Assembly (NCBI RefSeq): GCF_003010965.1
Contig: NZ_PGGM01000003.1
Span: 62,001 to 126,000 of the forward strand
Length of the DNA: 64,000 nucleotides
Direction: 5' to 3'
Source of the DNA: Phyllobacterium sophorae
Lineage (GTDB): Bacteria; Pseudomonadota; Alphaproteobacteria; Rhizobiales; Rhizobiaceae
Shown here piece by piece: positions 27,380 to 35,192 of this stretch. A program made the position numbers and the translations under genes. Below the pieces are notes generated by a model. That model ran no database searches. It was not told the origin of the DNA and worked only from the letters and a program-made list of their open reading frames with translations. Positions within the stretch are counted from its first letter, which is position 1. Each line of letters begins with the position of its first letter.

Positions 27380-27630
27380 AGCGAGGTTGTAACGGAGACG
27401 TTGGACATGACGACCAGACTTGAAACCTGTGCTTGTTTTCGTGGCGCGATCACAGCAACCTTTCTGTGAATCGTCATGTTACGACACCCTTGAATTTGCA
27501 ATGACCCGATGTAACACAAAGCCGCAACGCCGGTCATTCACTTAAAGTGATCATCACCCTGAATTGCCCGGCAGGCCACACGCGCTCTGGTGCAGAACAT
27601 ACTTAGTCGACGGCGTATCTCCTAAGAATA

Positions 27631-27909
27631 TTGAAGGTGCAAGGCTCAATCGCCAGCCTGCTGTTGGCGGCGAAAAAGGTGAACAAGCTGGTCTATGTGG
27701 GCAACGTTGGGACAGGTTTTTCGGCAAAGCTGGCGCGAGATTTGCGCAGACTGCTTGATACGATGCGGGTCGATAAACCATCTATGCCGATCAAGGGCAA
27801 GGGGCTGGTGTTCGTTCGACCCACGCTTATCGCCGAAGTCAATTTCAGTGCCTGGACGCATGACGGAAATTTGAGGCATCCGCATAGGGAGGTCTACCGA
27901 CTGGCGTGA
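27631..27909 (+). pseudogene. C-terminal remnant of an ATP-dependent DNA ligase (LigD type)
   Basis: The frame reads SLLLAAKKVNKLVYVGNVGTGFSAKLARDLRRLLD, then KGLVFVRPTLIAEVNFSAWTHDG, which is the OB-fold end of the ligase domain in LigD-type enzymes of the bacterial end-joining system. The nucleotidyltransferase core with its catalytic Lys is missing and the upstream 250 bp carry no intact frame. Hence a remnant. It follows DUF763. Confidence 0.78.
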
Positions 27910-28074
27910 GTGGGTCACGAACATATCGTTTGCCCCCTCGGCGGCCTGGCACAGCGTCCCCGTCGCGGGCCATAGATTCCCACGTGCTGTTCGATGACGG
28001 CATGCGGAGGTCCCCTCGCCCCAACCGAGCTGCTATCCGGTAATGCTGCCACATATTTGTAACATTCGATCAGT

Positions 28075-28553
28075 TCAAGGGCACGTCCGCTCGTTCGTCT
28101 TGTAGTCGTGTTTTGGATCGACGCTCAGAAGCATTTTAATGCCCGCCAAGATGCTGGAGCCATCTAACCATATTTCAGCCCGCTCCGCATTCAAGCGCAG
28201 TAGCACAAGCTTGGGATCCTCTTTGCCGTGCTCGTACCAGGCCGCGACAAAATGGTTCCATAGCGCGTCAATGGTGGCGCGATCGTTGTCAATGACAACT
28301 GATCCGTGAACGGATGCGAAGATATCGTGGCCCTTAGATGCAAAAGTTGCGACAGCGCGGGCCCCATCTCCGAAATTTTTGACAAGAGAGCTTCGGTCGA
28401 TGTGAAGAACCAAATAGGACCGTGTTGTCCGTCGAGCTGCGCTGTCATGGGTCGGGTGTGGCTCTCTTCGACCCCGACTAGACCCAACATCATTGTCATG
28501 TCAGACTTAAGCGCTTCCCAAAATTTTTCCTGGATTTCGTGCGGATTTGTCAT
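28075..28553 (-). pseudogene. General stress flavin-binding-type protein, frameshifted
   Basis: A pyridoxamine-5'-phosphate-oxidase-fold protein of the general stress protein 26 type. The first frame from the ATG at 28553 (AGGAGGG upstream) reads IQEKFWEALKSDMTMMLGLV, then TRPMTAQLDGQHGPIWFFTS. Near 28390 the continuation moves to another frame: ARAVATFASKGHDIFASVHG, then WNHFVAAWYEHGKEDPKLVLL and AEIWLDGSSILAGIKMLL to the stop at 28075. One single-base event explains this, either a real mutation or a sequence error. The promoter upstream looks intact. Confidence 0.75.
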
Positions 28554-28583
28554 GTGAAGTCCCTCCTGAAAATGGCATTGCTC

Positions 28584-28608
28584 AACTTTCAATGAGACCA
28601 AAAGTTCC
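28584..28608 (-). promoter_or_regulatory. Candidate EcfG-type promoter
   Basis: On the minus strand GGAAC (28608-28604), 16 bases, AGTT (28587-28584), 31 bp before the start of the general stress protein gene. Confidence 0.5.
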
Positions 28609-28830
28609 GGGCTTTTTAAAAACCTCATTCAACGCGACGCAACTACTGCGAGAGCGAGACCTGAAGTGGAGTGCCAACGGCCATCTTCTAAAAACACTTA
28701 ATGAAAATTTAGTAATATTTTGAATTTATTGATTAATTAACCGACAATTATTCTTCCAAGCGGTCATTTTGCCACCAGCCCTGCTGCGTGAGCATCTTCG
28801 CTGGCGGTTGTGACCGGAGCGGCCCCAGCC

Positions 28831-29400
28831 TCACTCAAGAGGCGTTGCTGCCAAGCCAAGCTTTGCACTTAGAAAGGGAGAGCCGAGAAGCCCAAAACGC
28901 CAGGGTTTGTCGATAGCCCGGCTAATGCCGACACGCGGTCCGCAGCAGACGTCGAAAATGTCATGAGACGGCTCTAACAAAAAAGGAGGCACAAGCAGAG
29001 ACATGCCGTCATGTGACTTATCTATGCCAAGAGCCTGGGTGAGTTTTCCCGGTCCTGAACATAGGTTTGGAATATTGCCGCGTGATCGCCGGCGCTTCAT
29101 GGTCTCAATACCCTGGGCAGGCTCCAACGCTCTAATGAGCACAGCTGATCCGGGCAGACATACAAAATTCAAACACCAGTGAATGCCATAAGAACGATAG
29201 ACATACGCATGGCCCGCAGGTCCAAACATCGATCGGTTGGACTTGCTTGGCCCGCGAAAGCTATGTGAGGCGGGATCATCAGGAGCATAGGCTTCAGTCT
29301 CGACAATTAGCCCGCCCACGCCGTCAACCAATAGGCTCATTCCGATGAGATCCCGGGCAACGGCATGGGCACAACGATGAAAAAAGATCGAATTCAGCAT
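28831..29400 (-). CDS. DNA-3-methyladenine glycosylase (AAG/MPG family)
   Basis: 189 aa from the ATG at 29400; the frame is open to a TTG at 29466 and the ribosome site is weak, so the start is uncertain. The family core is plain: [10 protein letters not shown], the catalytic Glu in [17 protein letters not shown] (E34), [25 protein letters not shown], and [13 protein letters not shown]. It excises alkylated purines by flipping the base, giving an abasic site for base-excision repair. It is encoded inside the apparent stress island between the general stress protein and a small membrane protein. Confidence 0.92.
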   Translation of the reverse strand: MLNSIFFHRCAHAVARDLIGMSLLVDGVGGLIVETEAYAPDDPASHSFRGPSKSNRSMFGPAGHAYVYRSYGIHWCLNFVCLPGSAVLIRALEPAQGIETMKRRRSRGNIPNLCSGPGKLTQALGIDKSHDGMSLLVPPFLLEPSHDIFDVCCGPRVGISRAIDKPWRFGLLGSPFLSAKLGLAATPLE

Positions 29401-29590
29401 CGCATCACTTTTGCTCAAGAGTGGAACCAATTTGTCTGATTTGGCCTTTAAGGTCCGGAGACGCAAAGTGCGAATTCCACACAGACGTTATTCACCCGTC
29501 GGGAGGTTTCCATGGGCCGCGGCATCTAATCCTAAACGGGTGGACAGCGCTTTTCCTGAACCGTTATCATTAAGAATGGAGAGTGATCAA

Positions 29591-29950
29591 ATGAAAGACA
29601 AAATCCCACTCGATCGCCCTGGATCTCTGGATTCCGAGCCGGGTAGCGACACTTATTTGGTCGATCAGGTTTTGGAGGCCAGGGATAAGTCAGACCATGA
29701 TGCAAATAGGCCAGTTGACGTCGCGGAGGAATTGAACACCATGCGCGCCGAAATTGATAAAATCACCGAATCCATCGGATTGTTGGCAGGCAGCGCGAAG
29801 ACGCTGGTTTCGGAAACTCCAACTATACTCGAACAGGAATTGCGCAGCCTTGTACAGCGCAAGCCTTTAACAGCGCTTATTGGAACAGTCGCGTTAAGTT
29901 TCGGTCTAGCCCTGCGGTTGATCGGTCCCAGCAATCGCCGCTCGTATTAA
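29591..29950 (+). CDS. Hypothetical tail-anchored protein
   Basis: 119 aa from the ATG at 29591, with GGAGAG eight bases upstream. An acidic N-terminus is followed by a helical region (ELNTMRAEIDKITESIGLLAGSAK) and a C-terminal hydrophobic segment near 95-112 (PLTALIGTVALSFGLALRLIG). The layout resembles ribosome- or membrane-associated ElaB/YqjD-type proteins of stationary phase, but the match is only in shape. The role is unknown. No stress promoter was recognised before it. Confidence 0.6.
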   Translation: MKDKIPLDRPGSLDSEPGSDTYLVDQVLEARDKSDHDANRPVDVAEELNTMRAEIDKITESIGLLAGSAKTLVSETPTILEQELRSLVQRKPLTALIGTVALSFGLALRLIGPSNRRSY

Positions 29951-29991
29951 ATCAACCGAATATAGCAACGGGAACTCAAGCCTATTCGCAG

Positions 29992-30014
29992 ATTGGGGAT
30001 GGCTGATCCCCAAT
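29992..30014. terminator. Hairpin between convergent genes
   Basis: ATTGGGGAT (29992-30000), loop GGCTG, ATCCCCAAT (30006-30014): a perfect 9-bp stem. It lies between the plus gene ending 29950 and the minus sigma gene ending 30176. No clear U-run follows on either strand, so termination is only probable. Confidence 0.45.
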
Positions 30015-30175
30015 ACCGTCTTCCTTACACTAAGCTTATGTTTCAACGATGCCTCTATGCGCCATTTCGGCAACGTCGTGTATTTCGATAGCCATCAATG
30101 TGTTGCTCAGCGTCGAGGCAACGGTGGCGTGGCTACGCGGTCGCGGTGGCGTCCAGATGCCAGCCCCGAGTTGAT

Positions 30176-30742
30176 TTACTGCGGTAGGGACTGCTGGGGA
30201 GCTTCCAGCATGTCGTCACGGGACTTTTCACCCAACATTTCCAAAAGGTGGGCCTTGGCCCTATTCAATCTGCTCTTGACGGTACCAATGGGGCAGTCAC
30301 AGATTTCTGCAGCTTCGTCGTAACCAACACCCATTACACAAACGAGCATAATAGCTTGCCGGAAATCTGGATCGAGCTGATGCAAAGCAGTTTCAAGTTC
30401 ATGACCCCGGATAGTCCACTCCTGCGATGCAGGCCTTGAAGGTCCTACTTCAGCAATATCTTGTTGACTGCCTGTGACCTCCCTGAGCCGGCGCTTTATC
30501 GCCGTATTGAAAGTATTTCTCATGATGGTGAACAACCATGACTTCATACTCGTCCCCGGTGTAAATTGGTTCAATGATCCAAGTGCTTTTTTGAGCGTTT
30601 CTTGGACCAGATCGTCGGCTTCATCTGGATTTCTATAGAATGACCTTGCGAATGCCCTTAACGCCGGCACAAGAGCAACAAGTTCCGCCCTGGAGTTGAT
30701 CTCCAACTTGAAATCTCGATAAATGGGATCGATTGCAACCAT
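30176..30742 (-). CDS. ECF sigma factor, EcfG-like
   Basis: 188 aa with AGGAGGTGAC just before the ATG. Region 2 (ALVPALRAFARSFYRNPDEADDLVQETLKKAL, then FTPGTSMKSWLFTIMRNTFNT) and region 4 (LETALHQLDPDFRQAIMLV, YDEAAEICDCPIGTVKSRLNRAKAHLLEML) match the EcfG (ECF15) group, which drives the alphaproteobacterial general stress response. The usual anti-sigma NepR and anti-anti-sigma PhyR genes are not adjacent, so this is likely a paralogue. Its own upstream sequence carries GGAAC-N16-CATT. It probably recognises the GGAAC promoters around it, although a master EcfG elsewhere could do so. Confidence 0.9.
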   Translation of the reverse strand: MVAIDPIYRDFKLEINSRAELVALVPALRAFARSFYRNPDEADDLVQETLKKALGSLNQFTPGTSMKSWLFTIMRNTFNTAIKRRLREVTGSQQDIAEVGPSRPASQEWTIRGHELETALHQLDPDFRQAIMLVCVMGVGYDEAAEICDCPIGTVKSRLNRAKAHLLEMLGEKSRDDMLEAPQQSLPQ

Positions 30743-30767
30743 GTCACCTCCTCTTTAATGAGATGAC

Positions 30768-30792
30768 AATGCATCGAAATTGTAACCGTTCC
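30768..30792 (-). promoter_or_regulatory. Near match to the EcfG-type promoter before the sigma gene
   Basis: On the minus strand GGAAC (30792-30788), 16 bases, CATT (30771-30768), 26 bp before the ATG. It fits GGAAC-N18-TT but deviates at the G of the -10. Autoregulation is inferred. From 30793 to 31187 no gene is recognised. Confidence 0.4.
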
Positions 30793-31187
30793 TCAGTCGG
30801 CCCGAACTGTACGCTATCGAACACTCCAGTATTCTCTGGTCAAGGGTGAACAAAATTACCCCGTTGTAGGTTCGTTCCCAAAAAGGGCGAACAGTTGATC
30901 CCACCACAGCAATCGCGTTGACCTTACGATGGCCGAACTGCTTCGGGCCGCCAACGGTGGGATGGGGCTTTGTTCATAAGCGCCTTGTCCAGTGAGCGAA
31001 CAGTCGGTGATTTCCTCGCCTGTGCAGCCGCGATCAGGGATCCACGGTTCAACCGACACCCGCGCCTCCGCCAACCTCAACCGAATGAAAATTCGCGTTG
31101 GTCCCTTTCCTCCTAATTCTCCAACCCAGTCGCAGAGCATTTTCGATCGCTATACGGCTCAAAAAGGGAACCGGGCCGCGAAGGCCT

Positions 31188-31212
31188 GGAACAACTACTG
31201 AACTGCGTAGTT
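31188..31212 (+). promoter_or_regulatory. Candidate EcfG-type promoter
   Basis: GGAAC (31188-31192), 16 bases, AGTT (31209-31212), 34 bp before the first DUF892 gene. The sequence GGAACAA-N10-GCGTAGTT is shared with the promoter of the second DUF892 gene at 39525-39549. Confidence 0.55.
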
Positions 31213-31245
31213 AGACCGAAGTCCGATGCGAGAGAGGAACCCACC

Positions 31246-31746
31246 ATGGCAAGCAAGAACCTAGACGACTTACTCACCGATGGTTTGAAAGACGTTTATT
31301 ACGCGGAACGCAAAATCCTAACGGCACTTCCGAAGATGGCGGCAAGCGCCCAGACGCCAAAGCTCAAAGAAGCCTTCGAAAAACACTATGAGGAAACGCA
31401 GAGCCACGTCGAGCGCCTTGACCAAATATTCGAACTTTTGGGCAAGCCGGTGAAAGCCAAAACCTGCCCGGCCGTTGATGCCATTATCGAAGAAGGCGAG
31501 GAAATCCTCGATAAATTTAAGGAAAGCCCCGCGCTGGATCTTGGTCTGATTGCGGGCGCGCAGGCCGTCGAGCATTACGAAATCGCTCGATACAGCGCGC
31601 TCAAAAAGTGGAGCCTGGCTTTGGGGTATTCGGAAGCGGCCGATCTTATCGACGCCACCCTTCAGGAAGAACTGAAAACCGACGCCGATCTCGGTTCGCT
31701 TTCAGATTCATTGGGGAATTCCAAAACTTTCAAAACGTCGCGCTGA
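31246..31746 (+). CDS. DUF892 (YciE/YciF-like) ferritin-like protein
   Basis: 166 aa, with AGAGAGGA upstream. This is a four-helix ferritin-like fold. The N-terminal DGLKDVYYAERKILTALPKMA and the H/E pairs in HYEETQSHVERLDQIFELLGK and QAVEHYEIARYSALKKWSLALG hold the likely di-metal ligands. The family is induced by general stress in many bacteria; a role in metal or peroxide protection is inferred. It is followed after 66 bp by the catalase gene on the same strand, so the two are probably one operon. A paralogue lies at 38974-39474. Confidence 0.9.
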   Translation: MASKNLDDLLTDGLKDVYYAERKILTALPKMAASAQTPKLKEAFEKHYEETQSHVERLDQIFELLGKPVKAKTCPAVDAIIEEGEEILDKFKESPALDLGLIAGAQAVEHYEIARYSALKKWSLALGYSEAADLIDATLQEELKTDADLGSLSDSLGNSKTFKTSR

Positions 31747-31812
31747 ATGCGTCCACGACAAGTCGGACCAACTTCCAAGGAATCTCGTGACGATCAAAAT
31801 CAAGGAACCAGA

Positions 31813-33927
31813 ATGCCTAAGACATCTAAATCAAGTCGCTCCAACACCGCCACCGTCCACGATCAATCGCTGCAGCGTGGCGCGGGCGGAGAATTACACC
31901 AGATTGCTGAGTATGGCACTCCGGTGCTCACGACTGCTCAAGGTAGTCCAGTTACAGATGATCACAATACCCTGAAGATCGGGCCCAGGGGACCCGCGCT
32001 CCTCGAAGACTTTCACTTTCGCGAGAAGATCTTTCATTTCGACCATGAGCGCATTCCTGAACGGGTGGTGCATGCTCGCGGTTATGGAGCGCATGGCTTT
32101 TTCGAAACCTACGAATCGCTTGCCGAATACACCCGGGCTGACCTCTTTCAGCGGGCAGGCGAGAAGACTCCGGCTTTCGTCAGGTTTTCAACTGTCGCCG
32201 GCAATAAGGGCTCGTTCGATTTGGCGCGGGACGTGAGAGGATTTGCCGTCAAGCTCTACACTCAGGAAGGCAACTGGGATTTGGTCGGTAATAATATCCC
32301 GGTTTTCTTTATCCAGGATGCGATCAAATTTCCCGACATAATACATGCGGTCAAACAGGAGCCCGACCGAGCTTTTCCGCAGGCACAATCGGCACACGAC
32401 AATTTCTGGGACTTTATAAGTCTCACGCCCGAAAGCATGCACATGATCATGTGGATCATGTCCGATCGGGCTATCCCCCGGTCCTTTCGGTTCATGGAGG
32501 GATTCGGAGTTCACACGTTCCGCTTTGTGAACGCCAAGAATGAGTCCACTTTCGTAAAATTCCATTGGAAACCCAAGCTAGGCCTTCAATCTGTTGCCTG
32601 GAATGAAGCTGTCAAGATCAATGGATCCGATCCCGATTTCCACCGCCGCGATCTATGGGAGTCCATTAAGTCGGGTGCATTCCCGGAATGGGAGCTGCAG
32701 ATCCAGCTTTTCGATCAGAACTTCGCCGACAATTTCGATTTTGACATACTCGACGCAACAAAGCTCATTCCCGAAGAAATCCTGCCCCCCATTCCTGTGG
32801 GCCGCCTAGTGCTAGATCGGATGCCTGATAACTTCTTTGCGGAGACTGAACAGGTGGCGTTCATGACGCAGAATGTTCCACCTGGCATCGATTTCTCCAA
32901 CGATCCTTTATTGCAGGGGCGAAATTTCTCCTACCTCGACACACAGTTAAAACGACTTGGTGGCCCCAACTTCACGCACATTCCAATCAATGCTCCTAAA
33001 TGCCCCTTTAATCACTTTCAACAGGATGGCCACATGGCGATGCGTAATCCTGTGGGGCGGGTCAATTATCAACCTAATTCCTGGGGAGAAGGTCCGCGGG
33101 CATCAACCGAGCGGGGATTCCGGTCATTTGCAGACGCGGAGTCTGGACAGAAGGTCCGTCTCCGGGCCGAATCCTTCGCTGATCACTATAGCCAGGCGCG
33201 TCAATTTTATATCAGTCAAACTCTGCCTGAACAGAAACATATCGCGGCTGCCCTTACATTCGAACTCAGCAAAGTAAAGACCCCAGTAATCCGCGAACGA
33301 TTGGTCTCGCATCTTCTCAACATTGACGAAACGCTAGCCGCAAAGGTTGCGCGCGGCCTTGGTCTGAAATTCATGCCCATTGCGGCGGAGGCTGCTGTGC
33401 CGACGCGGCAGGACCTTGAGCCGTCACCTGCGCTCAGCATTGCGAAAAACGGCCCGGAGCGTTTTGAGGGTCGAAAACTGGGAATTTTGCTAACGGATGG
33501 TTTTGATGGGACCCTGTTGAAAGCATTGCAAAAAGGCCTGCTGGCAGAAAAGGCTGCGTTTGAAATCATCAGCCCAGTGGTAGGGGGTGCCGAAGCCGCA
33601 GATGGCACCATGGTCGAAGGCGACCAGATGATCGATGGCGGTCCCTCGGTCCTCTACGACGCCGTCGTGTTGTTAACCTCGGATAGCGGAATGCTGGACT
33701 TGCTGAAAGAATCGACGGCCCGCGACTTTGTCGCGGACGCATTCGCCCACTGCAAGTTTATCGGATACTCCGCATCGGCTTTGCCTTTACTTGAAAAGGC
33801 AGGCATCGCCGATAGCATCGATAACGGGGTGATACTCCTGACCGAAGCGAAAGATGTCGCCCCCTTTATTGCAGAGCTTGGAAGGTTGCGAGTATGGGCC
33901 CGGGAAGCGAACGTAAAGATGAAATAG
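31813..33927 (+). CDS. katE: Large-subunit catalase, HPII/KatE type
   Basis: 704 aa from the ATG at 31813 (AAGGAA upstream); the frame is open to an ATG at 31747. The haem pocket is complete by eye: the essential His in [14 protein letters not shown] (about H87), Asn in [14 protein letters not shown] (about N161), and the proximal Tyr in [16 protein letters not shown]. The long C-terminal part (about 560-700) is the flavodoxin/DJ-1-like domain of large catalases ([21 protein letters not shown]). It converts H2O2 to water and oxygen in the cytoplasm and is typically a stationary-phase or stress enzyme. It probably shares the DUF892 promoter. Confidence 0.95.
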   Translation: MPKTSKSSRSNTATVHDQSLQRGAGGELHQIAEYGTPVLTTAQGSPVTDDHNTLKIGPRGPALLEDFHFREKIFHFDHERIPERVVHARGYGAHGFFETYESLAEYTRADLFQRAGEKTPAFVRFSTVAGNKGSFDLARDVRGFAVKLYTQEGNWDLVGNNIPVFFIQDAIKFPDIIHAVKQEPDRAFPQAQSAHDNFWDFISLTPESMHMIMWIMSDRAIPRSFRFMEGFGVHTFRFVNAKNESTFVKFHWKPKLGLQSVAWNEAVKINGSDPDFHRRDLWESIKSGAFPEWELQIQLFDQNFADNFDFDILDATKLIPEEILPPIPVGRLVLDRMPDNFFAETEQVAFMTQNVPPGIDFSNDPLLQGRNFSYLDTQLKRLGGPNFTHIPINAPKCPFNHFQQDGHMAMRNPVGRVNYQPNSWGEGPRASTERGFRSFADAESGQKVRLRAESFADHYSQARQFYISQTLPEQKHIAAALTFELSKVKTPVIRERLVSHLLNIDETLAAKVARGLGLKFMPIAAEAAVPTRQDLEPSPALSIAKNGPERFEGRKLGILLTDGFDGTLLKALQKGLLAEKAAFEIISPVVGGAEAADGTMVEGDQMIDGGPSVLYDAVVLLTSDSGMLDLLKESTARDFVADAFAHCKFIGYSASALPLLEKAGIADSIDNGVILLTEAKDVAPFIAELGRLRVWAREANVKMK

Positions 33928-33961
33928 CACATCGCCGGCGGAAAGCGGCCCCGTACTAATT

Positions 33962-35188
33962 TTAATGCCTCTTGTATTGGCCGAACAAATGCTTCTGTAA
34001 TTTCAATTCTTCCGCGAGGGGCACATGTTCCTCACGGCGGCCTGCGTCGGGAAGCGATGACAAGAGACCATTCCGACACAGGCGACTATCATCCCAGCCA
34101 AGATGTTCAAGGATTGGATAGAGGCAGATTCCTTCCAAAGGCACCCCAATTGAGATAGCTTTGCGGGCTTCCGCGCAGACATACCGCAGCCATGCCGGCC
34201 GCGCATCATCTTCGATCCCCGTTTCGGCGACGAATATCGGCTTTTTGTATCGGATGAATGTTTCCAGTAACAGTGAACTCAGCGGTCTGTACCGAGAGTC
34301 GTCCACGGCGAGAGTATCGCCTTCCAAAATCCACTGATTGTGTGAATAGTAATTCACCCCAATGATATCGAGGAGATTTTGCTGGCCTCCAAGCTGGGGC
34401 CAGGATGAGCCACAAATCATATCCCAGGATTCGAATTGGGCTCGACGGTGGCCTTCTGCTGCCTCATGCTCCCATGGTCGAGCAGAATCCGCCACGACAT
34501 TAATAATAGGATCACAATGGACAAAACGGGCTCGGGGATCAATGTCCAGTATGGCATGCATAGCTGCAATCGACGCTCGCACCAATTGGACCTTCAATTC
34601 AAACCCCCGCGCGCGGGCGAAGGGATTGAGATAACCCACCTGGCCGCCGCCCCAGGCCATGAACGAAATTTCGTTTATTGGAGCGTAAAACGGAATGCTG
34701 TCACTATGTTCTTTTATTATTCCGGCAGCCGCGGCGGCGAAGGAAGCAAAGCGCGCCACAAATTCCGGTTTCCAGATATCGATCCCGCAAGGCCAGCCGT
34801 AATGCAATAAGTCCCAAATTACCTGAGTGCCCGTCTCGCGGGCAGCTTGCAGCATGGGAAGAAAACTATCCCAATGGTAGATTCCCGCAGTACCTTCGAT
34901 CAAATGCCAGCGAATTCCATCGCGAACCGTTGATATGGAATGTTCGCTCAATTGGGAGTAGTCGGCTGCTGCGGAAATATCGTGTTTTGTTGAAGCGATT
35001 ATGTCGAGGCGACGCCCAGAAGCCAATTGATGGGTGGAGCATTCAAACCCGCCTTGAAAGAAGGACTGGAACAGGTTGGGGGCCGGAATCCCATCCAATA
35101 CTGCATGGGGGTCAGGTTTTTGACCGACAAAATCCCTTCTGCGTGGCAGCATCATCAGCTTCTCAATGTGGAGAGCAGTTGACGACAC
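33962..35188 (-). CDS. Glycoside hydrolase family 1-like protein
   Basis: 408 aa. A TIM-barrel glycosidase pattern is seen: WDLLHYGWPCGIDIW (about 125-139), the acid/base Glu in YAPINEISFMAWGG (about 167-180), YYSHNQW, and the nucleophile Glu in KKPIFVAETGIEDD. Length and motifs fit a GH1-like or GH-A clan enzyme, though some spacing differs from classical beta-glucosidases. No signal peptide is visible, so it is probably cytoplasmic. It begins 4 bp after the glycosyltransferase/UGM fusion gene and is presumably cotranscribed. The start (GTG 35188 or ATG 35155) is uncertain. The substrate is unknown; a galactofuranose- or glucan-related role is only suggested by its partner. Confidence 0.75.
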   Translation of the reverse strand: MSSTALHIEKLMMLPRRRDFVGQKPDPHAVLDGIPAPNLFQSFFQGGFECSTHQLASGRRLDIIASTKHDISAAADYSQLSEHSISTVRDGIRWHLIEGTAGIYHWDSFLPMLQAARETGTQVIWDLLHYGWPCGIDIWKPEFVARFASFAAAAAGIIKEHSDSIPFYAPINEISFMAWGGGQVGYLNPFARARGFELKVQLVRASIAAMHAILDIDPRARFVHCDPIINVVADSARPWEHEAAEGHRRAQFESWDMICGSSWPQLGGQQNLLDIIGVNYYSHNQWILEGDTLAVDDSRYRPLSSLLLETFIRYKKPIFVAETGIEDDARPAWLRYVCAEARKAISIGVPLEGICLYPILEHLGWDDSRLCRNGLLSSLPDAGRREEHVPLAEELKLQKHLFGQYKRH

Positions 35189-35192
35189 TCTC

